NCBI GenBank assembly: GCA_036736205.1
Contig: DAINMX010000214.1
Coordinates: 1 to 11,583 of the forward strand
Length of the DNA stretch: 11,583 bases
Reading direction: 5' to 3'
DNA from: XYA12-FULL-58-9 sp001798605
GTDB lineage: Bacteria; Myxococcota; XYA12-FULL-58-9
In this document: in pieces, positions 1 to 4,761 of the stretch
How the letters are laid out: the number at the start of each line of letters is the position of its first letter
How positions within the stretch are numbered: the first letter of the stretch is position 1
Notes under the pieces: model-generated
Database searches by the model: none
Told to the model about the DNA's origin: nothing
Seen by the model: the letters and a program-made list of their open reading frames with translations, nothing else
Made by a program: the position numbers and the translations under genes

Positions 1-63
1 CCGCTCGACGGCAAGCTCCAAGTTCGCGACTTCAGCGAGCGCGAAGAGTCCAGCAACCGCTAA
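1..63 (+). CDS. 3' end of an unidentified gene (partial)
   Basis: Frame 1 is open from the left edge and ends at TAA (61-63), giving a hydrophilic tail that ends SEREESSNR. Twenty codons are too few to identify a product. A GC-rich hairpin follows ten bases after the stop, as expected at the end of a transcription unit, and the next gene runs the same way. The codons are GC-rich at third positions, like the rest of the window, which supports real coding. It could be a random open stretch, but the stop-hairpin-SD-ATG order argues for a true gene end. Confidence 0.55.
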   Translation, partial: PLDGKLQVRDFSEREESSNR

Positions 64-72
64 CTCCCAGCC

Positions 73-96
73 GAGGGGCTCCGCAAGGGGCCCCTC
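73..96 (+). terminator. GC hairpin after the partial gene
   Basis: GAGGGGC (73-79) and GCCCCTC (90-96) form a perfect 7-bp stem with a 10-nt loop. It starts ten bases after the TAA of the upstream gene. There is no real T-tract (CTCTTGG follows), so termination may be inefficient. The next gene's Shine-Dalgarno (99-103) begins only two bases after the stem, so the hairpin could also affect access to that ribosome site. Confidence 0.45.
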
Positions 97-108
97 TTGG
101 AGGCTTCC

Positions 109-486
109 ATGCAACGCAACCACCTTTCACCGGAAGAACACGAGGCAGCTTACGGCGATCGAGCCGATCACAGGGTGAAGATTTGGCGCGAGACCTTCGG
201 TCCCGGCAAGCGCCCATCAGGTGCACGATTTCGCGACGAGGTTCTCGTTTGTGTCCGTTGCGGCAACGTCGCTTCTACCCACATGGCACCAGGGCCGAGA
301 TGCTTCGGAACCACCGGTCGCAAAGTCAGGCGCATGGATGCCATGAGCCCTGAGGCATTCAAGCGATGGGGTCACAAGCTCTCTGACGCGCAGCTCAAAG
401 CTCTGGTTCTCGAGCCCTGCGAGGGGTTCCGGATGCACCCGGTTGCCGAGGTGGGTTATTGCTGGTTGGATGGGTCCCTCTGTTGA
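109..486 (+). CDS. Small Cys-containing hypothetical protein (125 aa)
   Basis: The start is set at ATG 109 because GGAGG (99-103) lies 5 nt upstream; a TTG at 97 is in frame but would sit on that Shine-Dalgarno. The product is basic and soluble, with no signal peptide or membrane segment. It has a Cys-x2-Cys knuckle (C48, C51) followed by H58 and C65, then C104, C118 and C125, the last being the C-terminal residue. The C48/C51/H58/C65 cluster could bind zinc like a small zinc ribbon, but the spacing fits no family I can name. A strong hairpin/T-tract terminator follows, so the gene is probably transcribed alone or with the partial gene upstream. Function unknown. Confidence 0.65.
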   Translation: MQRNHLSPEEHEAAYGDRADHRVKIWRETFGPGKRPSGARFRDEVLVCVRCGNVASTHMAPGPRCFGTTGRKVRRMDAMSPEAFKRWGHKLSDAQLKALVLEPCEGFRMHPVAEVGYCWLDGSLC

Positions 487-556
487 CGTCCTCCCCGAGT
501 CATCTTTGCCTCAGTGTGACCGTGACGCGAAGGCCGGATAATGGAAAGAATGGGAT

Positions 557-575
557 GAAAGCGTCGCTTTCTTTT
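557..575 (+). terminator. Intrinsic terminator after the 125-aa gene
   Basis: GAAAGC (557-562) pairs with GCTTTC (566-571) and is followed by TTTT (572-575). Outer bases TGGAAA (542-547) and TTTCCA (573-578) can extend the pairing. The T-run is on the plus strand only, so it serves the plus-strand gene ending at 486 rather than the convergent gene ending at 600. Confidence 0.6.
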
Positions 576-599
576 CCAATTGCGACAGGGACCCCCACC

Positions 600-1727
600 T
601 CACCAGATCCCAAAGCTGCTGCTCGCAGTGATCCCCCAAACGAACGGTTCGTATTCATAGTTGAGCTGAATTATGGATCCGGGGCTCAAACGGTCGGAGA
701 AGTGTTGGGTGGTATTGATTTTGCCAACTGTTGCGGCGATTCCAAACCAGAGATACCGCAACCCGAGCTCACCAAACAAAAACCAGCCATTTGCTGGCCC
801 GAAATGTAGGTCCACACCGACGGCGCTGTATGCCTCCATTCTGTTTCGTCCGACGCCAGAATGTTCATCCTCCTCTGCAATTAGGGGGAGCACAAAACCC
901 TGTGCCGCACCGAGTAAGAATTTCTCCCTGGTTTCCAGGTCGCTGTCTGCCTCCCCTTTGCAGCGATAAATGGCGAATCCTGTTCTTATTCGGGTTTCGA
1001 GCCAGGCGATGTACTGCCATCGATATTCGGCGACAATTGATGGGGCCAATTCTTCGTAGGTCTTGTCGGTTGGGTTCCCTGGATAAGACTCACCATGATC
1101 TTCCCAGAACTGCTTGAGGTGAGTGACATATGCCCCGGCCGTGACTGTGACAAAATGGTTTGCTGGCACCCACGGCTTGTCGGATTGTGGCTCTTTGTTG
1201 GGGAGGCGATCTTCGGCCTGGTCTGACATCTCTGTTTGAGGTGCGGAAGTGGCATGGCCCGCAAACACACTCCGCGCAATGTCGGGCAGCGCCTTCAAGA
1301 GATCTGACGGACCGCCCGACACAAACTCCGTACTGCGGGCCAGCACTTCAGGCGTGCCTGCCACACGGATAAGCTTGATGGTGATGGTCCACTGGGAATC
1401 GAGGTAGGCGAGCTTCGCCGATAGGATTTGTTGGACGTCCAAAGCGCCGGCAATCTCGGCCATGCAGGAGAGCTTGTCACAGCCCAAAAGGTCCCTGTGC
1501 TTTTCGAGTCCAATGATGGCCGAGAGGTCATCGGCCCCAATAACCTTGGCGCTGGATGCGTCGTGGGCGGCTCCCAACAGAGTCTCCTCGAATACGCTTT
1601 GTGGAATCTTGTCCGTTGTAGAGGCATCAAATTGAGTTGGTAGCACAGCGATCTTGACGGCCTCGGCTTGCACCGCAGCCGGCACCATGGCCATCACCAC
1701 AACTGTTGCGAATGCTGTTCCCCTCAT
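600..1727 (-). CDS. Secreted CsgG/TolB-like domain plus beta-barrel-like C-terminus
   Basis: The 375-aa product begins with a signal peptide (hydrophobic residues about 5-20, likely cleavage after AVQA at 21). Residues 24-160 begin KIAVLP and contain LLGCDKLSCMAEIAGAL (C83, C88), then strands around ILSAKLAYL and ITIKLIRVAG and the tail SDLLKALPDIARSVF. I recognise this layout from myxobacterial secreted proteins with a CsgG/TolB-like N-terminal fold. A low-complexity linker (160-188) follows. Residues 190-375 are rich in alternating aromatic and polar residues and end in FGIW, with a terminal aromatic as in outer-membrane beta-barrels. ATG 1727 is chosen because AGGGGTGA lies just upstream; ATG 1739 is in frame but has a poor ribosome site. 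The gene is monocistronic and convergent with its left neighbour. An outer-membrane location is inferred; the role is unknown. Confidence 0.8.
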   Translation of the reverse strand: MRGTAFATVVVMAMVPAAVQAEAVKIAVLPTQFDASTTDKIPQSVFEETLLGAAHDASSAKVIGADDLSAIIGLEKHRDLLGCDKLSCMAEIAGALDVQQILSAKLAYLDSQWTITIKLIRVAGTPEVLARSTEFVSGGPSDLLKALPDIARSVFAGHATSAPQTEMSDQAEDRLPNKEPQSDKPWVPANHFVTVTAGAYVTHLKQFWEDHGESYPGNPTDKTYEELAPSIVAEYRWQYIAWLETRIRTGFAIYRCKGEADSDLETREKFLLGAAQGFVLPLIAEEDEHSGVGRNRMEAYSAVGVDLHFGPANGWFLFGELGLRYLWFGIAATVGKINTTQHFSDRLSPGSIIQLNYEYEPFVWGITASSSFGIW

Positions 1728-1739
1728 GTCACCCCTCAT

Positions 1740-2184
1740 CTTGTCTCTGGCCGGATTGGCTATTGGTGTTGTTCGCGGTCCCGGTGCCTTATAGCCGCTA
1801 ATTGTTGTCTAGTGCCAGTTAGGGCAGGGGGCATGTGAAGCAGTACGAGCCGGAGGCACCACCCGTGGATCCGACCATTCCCTACATTGGCTCCTTGTGT
1901 CCTCCATGACGACTGCCAGATGATCAAGGCAATGACAGAAGCATTTACAACAGCCGTCCTTGGGCTCCTGACCGGATAGATGTAAAAAGTAGCGCTTGTT
2001 GGGTCCACGTCACCGAGGTCCACGCAGAGATCGTTTTTGGGTATTTTTGCCCATCCCCCCGAAAAGGTGGATTAAGGGGGTGTAAGCGTAAACCGCCGAA
2101 AATTCCGTCGCCAGGCCCGGTCGGTCGGACGTGAAGGGTTAGAGCGATCAAGTGAGGGGTGGACTCCACGAGTCTCGATGTTGC
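1740..2184. other. Intergenic region with no convincing gene
   Basis: This stretch separates the start of the leftward secreted-protein gene from the rightward toxin-antitoxin operon. A possible minus-strand -10 (TATAAG, complement of 1788-1793) lies about 60 bases upstream of the leftward gene, but no good -35 is placed with it. Small plus-strand openings, such as a 24-codon GTG frame from 1834 and a 19-codon ATG frame from 1919, lack support. GACTC-CAC-GAGTC (2162-2174) is a small perfect hairpin just before the next promoter. Nothing else is evident. Confidence 0.5.
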
Positions 2185-2212
2185 TTGTGTTTATATGACA
2201 TCTGATTATAAT
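2185..2212 (+). promoter_or_regulatory. Promoter of the toxin-antitoxin operon
   Basis: TTGTGT (2185-2190), a 16-nt spacer and a consensus TATAAT (2207-2212) form a sigma70-type promoter. The -10 sits within an 18-bp palindrome. The expected transcription start, 6-8 nt after the -10, is 2218-2220, which is where the first ATG of the antitoxin lies. Confidence 0.65.
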
Positions 2213-2217
2213 CAGAT
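2200..2217. promoter_or_regulatory. 18-bp palindromic operator over the -10
   Basis: ATCTGATTATAATCAGAT is a perfect palindrome that contains the whole TATAAT box. Phd-family antitoxins and their toxin complexes bind such palindromes in their own promoters, so this is the likely autoregulatory site. Protein binding is inferred from position and symmetry. Confidence 0.7.
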
Positions 2218-2219
2218 AT

Positions 2220-2687
2220 ATGGAAACCGCTTCTATGACCGAGCTTCTCCGCGACCCCAAGGGCGTCATCCGGCGGTTGGAGAAGGTGAGCGACATCGTT
2301 ATCGAGCGCCGTGATGCAGCCCCTTTGCGTCTCACCTTGAACTCGCGGGTCGAGGAAGACCGCGCAGGCACTGCCATACTTGCACGTCTGCTTGTGAAGG
2401 CGTTGCCGGATGTGACCGACGTGGTTTGGGTGTCTCTGGCCGACGCATATCCATGGTTGCGCTTTCTGCCAGACCGCGAGCGCCCGGTCTTCTTGCGGCA
2501 GTTCGCCGAGACCCTGGAGGCCTGCGCAGCCATCGACACCAACGCCCCCTTGGCCCAGCTCCTCCACGAGTGGAGGGCGACGGCTGAGGTCTACTCCAAT
2601 CCCGCGCTCACCGCCGCTTTGAAGCGCGCGTCGAGCGGTACTAACGTCAAGGTCCAGCGCCCGAAGCCCGCCCGTCGCCAACGATGA
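2220..2687 (+). CDS. Phd/YefM-like antitoxin
   Basis: A 155-aa protein. Residues 6-40 (MTELLRDPKGVIRRLEK, then DIVIERRDAAPLRLTL) match the N-terminal Phd/YefM DNA-binding fold: a helix, then a strand with basic residues in place of the usual RRGRP turn. Residues 60-137 form a helical extension with YPWLRFLPDRERPVFLRQFAETL and LAQLLHEWRATAEV, which I associate with a longer antitoxin family common in Actinobacteria. The tail (138-155) is very basic. The antitoxin should bind and neutralise the RelE-like toxin encoded next and repress the shared promoter through the 18-bp palindrome. ATG 2220 has no ribosome site and may be translated leaderless. ATG 2235, preceded by GGAAA, is the alternative and would still keep the Phd core. 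Confidence 0.8.
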   Translation: METASMTELLRDPKGVIRRLEKVSDIVIERRDAAPLRLTLNSRVEEDRAGTAILARLLVKALPDVTDVVWVSLADAYPWLRFLPDRERPVFLRQFAETLEACAAIDTNAPLAQLLHEWRATAEVYSNPALTAALKRASSGTNVKVQRPKPARRQR

Positions 2688-3037
2688 CGCCGAAACGGAA
2701 AGACCGCGTGGCCCCACCGCCAGCGCGGGGGCGTTGGGATCTACGCTACGCACAAACCGACGTGGTCGATGGCTGGGATGAGCTGTCGAGGCAAGCGCCG
2801 CGACCAACGTTCGACGCCTGGGAGGCGATCGCGAAGGACCCACGCGACTGGGCAAACCCTCGGCGCCAGCATCCTCTCCGTGGCGACTTGGCGACGCATG
2901 TCGTGAGCGGTCGAACCCTGGAGCAGTGGCAGTACGAGGTGACCGGCGCTGGTCGGATCTGGTACTGCATTGATGACGAGGCGCATACCGTCTGGCTAAC
3001 CGCCGCGTCAACGGGCCACCCGAAGGCCACCGAGTAA
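2684..3037 (+). CDS. RelE/ParE-like toxin
   Basis: A 117-aa basic protein whose ATG overlaps the antitoxin stop (ATGA, 2684-2687), so translation is probably coupled. The order WDLRYAQTDVVDGWDEL (helix), QHPLRGDLA, EQWQYEVTG, RIWYCIDDEAHTVWL and the C-terminal GHPKATE is that of a RelE/ParE superfamily toxin: an alpha-helical start followed by a beta-sheet. Basic and aromatic residues in the last strands (R91, Y94, H112, K114) are plausible mRNA-contact or catalytic residues by analogy with RelE. Length fits the family, and no truncation is visible. The expected action is ribosome-dependent mRNA cleavage, though ParE-type gyrase poisoning cannot be excluded from sequence alone. The family call is firm; the target is inferred. 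Confidence 0.82.
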   Translation: MTPKRKDRVAPPPARGRWDLRYAQTDVVDGWDELSRQAPRPTFDAWEAIAKDPRDWANPRRQHPLRGDLATHVVSGRTLEQWQYEVTGAGRIWYCIDDEAHTVWLTAASTGHPKATE

Positions 3038-3055
3038 ATCCCCTTCGGGACTCGG
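3030..3055 (+). terminator. Weak hairpin over the toxin stop codon
   Basis: CCGAGT (3030-3035) pairs with ACTCGG (3050-3055), with a small inner CCC-TTC-GGG stem. It begins inside the last codons of the toxin gene. No T-run follows, so it is at best a partial or Rho-assisted terminator, or an mRNA 3' end stabiliser. Confidence 0.35.
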
Positions 3056-3093
3056 GGTGCGTGAACAGGCCGTCGCTTCGACGTACGGCGGCC

Positions 3094-3120
3094 TATAATG
3101 GTACCATCATAAATAGTACC
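3094..3120. promoter_or_regulatory. Second operator-like site with a TATAAT box
   Basis: TATAAT (3094-3099) runs into the palindrome ATGGTACCAT (3098-3107); GGTAC (3100-3104) also has an inverted partner GTACC (3116-3120). The ATGGTAYCAT core is the same as in the arms of the 3200-3224 repeat, so one protein may bind both. No good -35 accompanies the TATAAT and no clear gene starts directly after it. Confidence 0.4.
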
Positions 3121-3187
3121 CTGTGGTCGTCAACAGCATCCGCCCGTCACCAGTTCCGAATGCCGAACCGAAACCACACCCATAGGA

Positions 3188-3216
3188 TTGTCAAAGCAAA
3201 TGGTATCATGTAACAT
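3188..3216 (+). promoter_or_regulatory. Promoter of the nucleotidyltransferase/HTH operon
   Basis: TTGTCA (3188-3193, 5 of 6 consensus), an exact 17-nt spacer and TAACAT (3211-3216, 4 of 6) make a plausible sigma70 promoter. The predicted start at about 3223 coincides with the ATG of the nucleotidyltransferase gene, which has no ribosome site, suggesting a leaderless transcript. Confidence 0.55.
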
Positions 3217-3224
3217 GATACCAT
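3200..3224. promoter_or_regulatory. 25-bp inverted-repeat operator
   Basis: The arms ATGGTATCATG (3200-3210) and CATGATACCAT (3214-3224) are perfect inverted repeats separated by TAA. The site covers part of the promoter spacer, the entire -10 and the first two bases of the start codon, so any bound protein would block transcription. The HTH protein of the same operon is the obvious candidate repressor (inferred). Confidence 0.7.
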
Positions 3225-3936
3225 GAGGCCACTTGAAACAATTGAAGCTTTTGACAGTTTCCTTGCCGAGCGTGGCCTTGAGCTCAGAGCAGTCATCGTT
3301 GGCGCGAGTGCTTTGTGTTTGAAGGGATTCATCACCAGGCCAACCCGTGATGTCGATATTCTTGCACCACGCCTGACCCGCGAGCTCCGTGATGCGGTCA
3401 AAGACTTTGCTGTAGAGGTGCGACGGCAAGGCGGGACATTGGACGACGACTGGCTGAATGACAGTCCGGGTTCGCTTACGCGCGACCTTCCACCTGGATG
3501 GGAGAATCGCCTGCAGCCCGCGTTTGCTGGCGTAGCCATCATGTTCGAGACTCTTTCTCGCCTGGACCTTCTTCGTTCCAAGGTCTTCGCGTTGTGTGAC
3601 CGTACCAAGGACCTTCCAGATCTTCTGGCCATGGCTCCGACTACGGAGGAGCTCGATGAAATCCAACCATGGCTCGAACAACGCGATGGGAATCCCATGT
3701 GGCCCGCCCACGTCCGCGAGGTCCTTGCGGACCTGAAGCGGCGCTTCGCCATCACACAAACACCCGACCAGATCGTTGCCGAGTATGTTGCCTTGCGAAA
3801 GCAAGCCAAGCGAAGTGACCACAACGGTGAACAAGCACGGGCGAACTTGGAAATGTTGAAACCTCGGTATGAGGCCGCCAAGGCCGAGTTGGAGAAACGC
3901 CGGACGGCAAACAAAGTCCCAGGGCAGGAGCGGTAG
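3223..3936 (+). CDS. DUF6036/AbiEii-like nucleotidyltransferase
   Basis: A 237-aa soluble protein. Residues 23-47 carry the minimal nucleotidyltransferase signature: VIVGASAL (the Gly/Ser turn), LKG, R39 and T41, then RDVDIL with the acidic pair D43 and D45 that would bind the divalent metal. Residues 112-143 (SRLDLLRSK, DRTKDLPDLLAM, PTTEEL) match the helical K...R.KDL.DL motif that follows the core in DUF6036 and AbiEii-type enzymes. Residues 201-228 form a charged helix, possibly a coiled coil. Relatives include toxins that add nucleotides to tRNA, so a toxin or abortive-infection role with the following gene is plausible but unproven. The start at ATG 3223 fits the family N-terminus and the promoter; no SD is present. 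The next gene begins 3 nt after the stop. Confidence 0.8.
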   Translation: MRPLETIEAFDSFLAERGLELRAVIVGASALCLKGFITRPTRDVDILAPRLTRELRDAVKDFAVEVRRQGGTLDDDWLNDSPGSLTRDLPPGWENRLQPAFAGVAIMFETLSRLDLLRSKVFALCDRTKDLPDLLAMAPTTEELDEIQPWLEQRDGNPMWPAHVREVLADLKRRFAITQTPDQIVAEYVALRKQAKRSDHNGEQARANLEMLKPRYEAAKAELEKRRTANKVPGQER

Positions 3937-3938
3937 CA

Positions 3939-4613
3939 ATGGGATATCGCCGTGACACAAAACCGAATTTGGCCACCGGCGATGAGCTGACGGCAGACAT
4001 GGTCGGCATTGGTCTGTTGTTTGCGTTTGAGCCATCGCCACAACCCGATATTGAGGACACGCTCCTTAGCGCTTCGATTGAGGCCATGGACAAGGATGAC
4101 TTGCGGGTTTTTGGCCTCCTAGTGGTGTGGCTTGAACAACATCATCGTGGTGTCAACGCAGACAGGCTTTATCGGGGTTTGGCGCACATAGACTCGCAAC
4201 GGGTCCGCGCGTTCTGGGCTGGAGTGGGGAAAGGCCTCGAGGGACGTCGTTGGGGGCGGTTTGCCAATATGTACAGAGGCCCCCAGCTCAACCTTTTGGC
4301 CGCAGGAGGCGAATTTCATTTGTTGCAGCACGGGGAGTACCCTCTATTTCAAGGTGGACCATTGCGGGTACCACGCAACGCTGTGGAGAAGCGAAAAGGC
4401 GATATCCTTTCACCTGCGGATCTCGCGAGTCGCCATGTGGTGTACAGATGGCGATTGGTGATTGGGTCTACCTACAGGGCAGACATGTGGGCCCAAATTG
4501 AGATGGATCCCAAGACTCCGCCTGCCGAGCTAGCGCGAAAAACTCGTGGATCATTCGCTACCGCGTGGCAGGTAAAGCGCGATTACTCTGTGGTCGAGCA
4601 ACGCCCTCATTGA
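3939..4613 (+). CDS. Partner protein with C-terminal helix-turn-helix
   Basis: A 224-aa protein starting 3 nt after the nucleotidyltransferase stop, with AGGAG (3926-3930) 8 nt upstream. The first half is mostly helical (about 37-112, TLLSASIEAM, LRVFGLLVVWLEQHH, RVRAFWAGVGKGLEGRRWGRF). Residues 113-170 are more mixed. Residues 179-219 (YRADMWAQI, then TPPAELARKTRGSFATAWQVKRDY) look like a winged helix-turn-helix, the second helix-turn unit being PPAELARKT-GS-FATAWQVKRDY. I do not recognise a named family. The position next to a nucleotidyltransferase and the strong inverted repeat at the operon's promoter suggest an antitoxin or autorepressor. Toxin-first order is unlike classical type II systems but occurs in other toxin-antitoxin types. 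The function is inferred from context. Confidence 0.72.
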   Translation: MGYRRDTKPNLATGDELTADMVGIGLLFAFEPSPQPDIEDTLLSASIEAMDKDDLRVFGLLVVWLEQHHRGVNADRLYRGLAHIDSQRVRAFWAGVGKGLEGRRWGRFANMYRGPQLNLLAAGGEFHLLQHGEYPLFQGGPLRVPRNAVEKRKGDILSPADLASRHVVYRWRLVIGSTYRADMWAQIEMDPKTPPAELARKTRGSFATAWQVKRDYSVVEQRPH

Positions 4614-4639
4614 CCCAAATGTCCATTGCTCCCTGCCAG

Positions 4640-4653
4640 GTCGGTTCACCGAC
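4640..4653 (+). terminator. Small hairpin between convergent genes
   Basis: GTCGG-TTCA-CCGAC is a perfect 5-bp stem with a 4-nt loop, 27 bases after the HTH gene. No T-run follows. It is a weak terminator candidate for the plus-strand operon. Confidence 0.25.
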
Positions 4654-4745
4654 GTTCTCGCTTCTCGAACTCGCGTTATTCCGCTCTTCCCCGAGGGGTT
4701 GAGGTCCGTGTGGGTGAAATCTCGCCCTTGTATCCCGCAATCTCT

Positions 4746-4761
4746 CCGTTGCTCACAACGG
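4746..4761. terminator. Hairpin overlapping the stop of the Cys-rich lipoprotein gene
   Basis: CCGTTG (4746-4751) and CAACGG (4756-4761) form a perfect 6-bp stem with a 4-nt loop that includes the minus-strand TGA (4753-4755). No T-run lies downstream on the minus strand. It may stabilise the mRNA end rather than terminate transcription. Confidence 0.3.

Noticed and set aside
1805..1830. TGGCAC on the minus strand as a sigma54 promoter for the secreted-protein gene.
   Set aside because: The required TTGC at the -12 position is absent at the right distance.
1834..1978. Short plus-strand frames (GTG at 1834, 24 codons; ATG at 1919, 19 codons) as small genes or a decayed gene.
   Set aside because: Too short, in different frames, and the slight likeness of TTAVLGLLTG to MotA/ExbB-type helices is not enough to support a pseudogene.
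2072..3011. Minus-strand open frames of 156 and 287 codons opposite the toxin-antitoxin genes.
   Set aside because: Arg/Ser-rich products with no recognisable motifs; the plus strand encodes a clear Phd/RelE pair.
3123..3185. A 20-codon GTG frame after the TATAAT at 3094-3099.
   Set aside because: No ribosome site, no recognisable product and ends just before the real promoter; probably chance.
3098..3224. The repeated ATGGTAYCAT elements as a CRISPR or attachment site.
   Set aside because: There are only two sites, without regular spacers or an integrase; placement on promoter elements fits operators better.
3130..4043. Two long minus-strand open frames of about 300 codons opposite the nucleotidyltransferase and HTH genes.
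   Set aside because: They overlap each other in different frames, have composition typical of antisense shadows and no domain motifs, whereas the plus strand has clear family motifs, an operator and a ribosome site.
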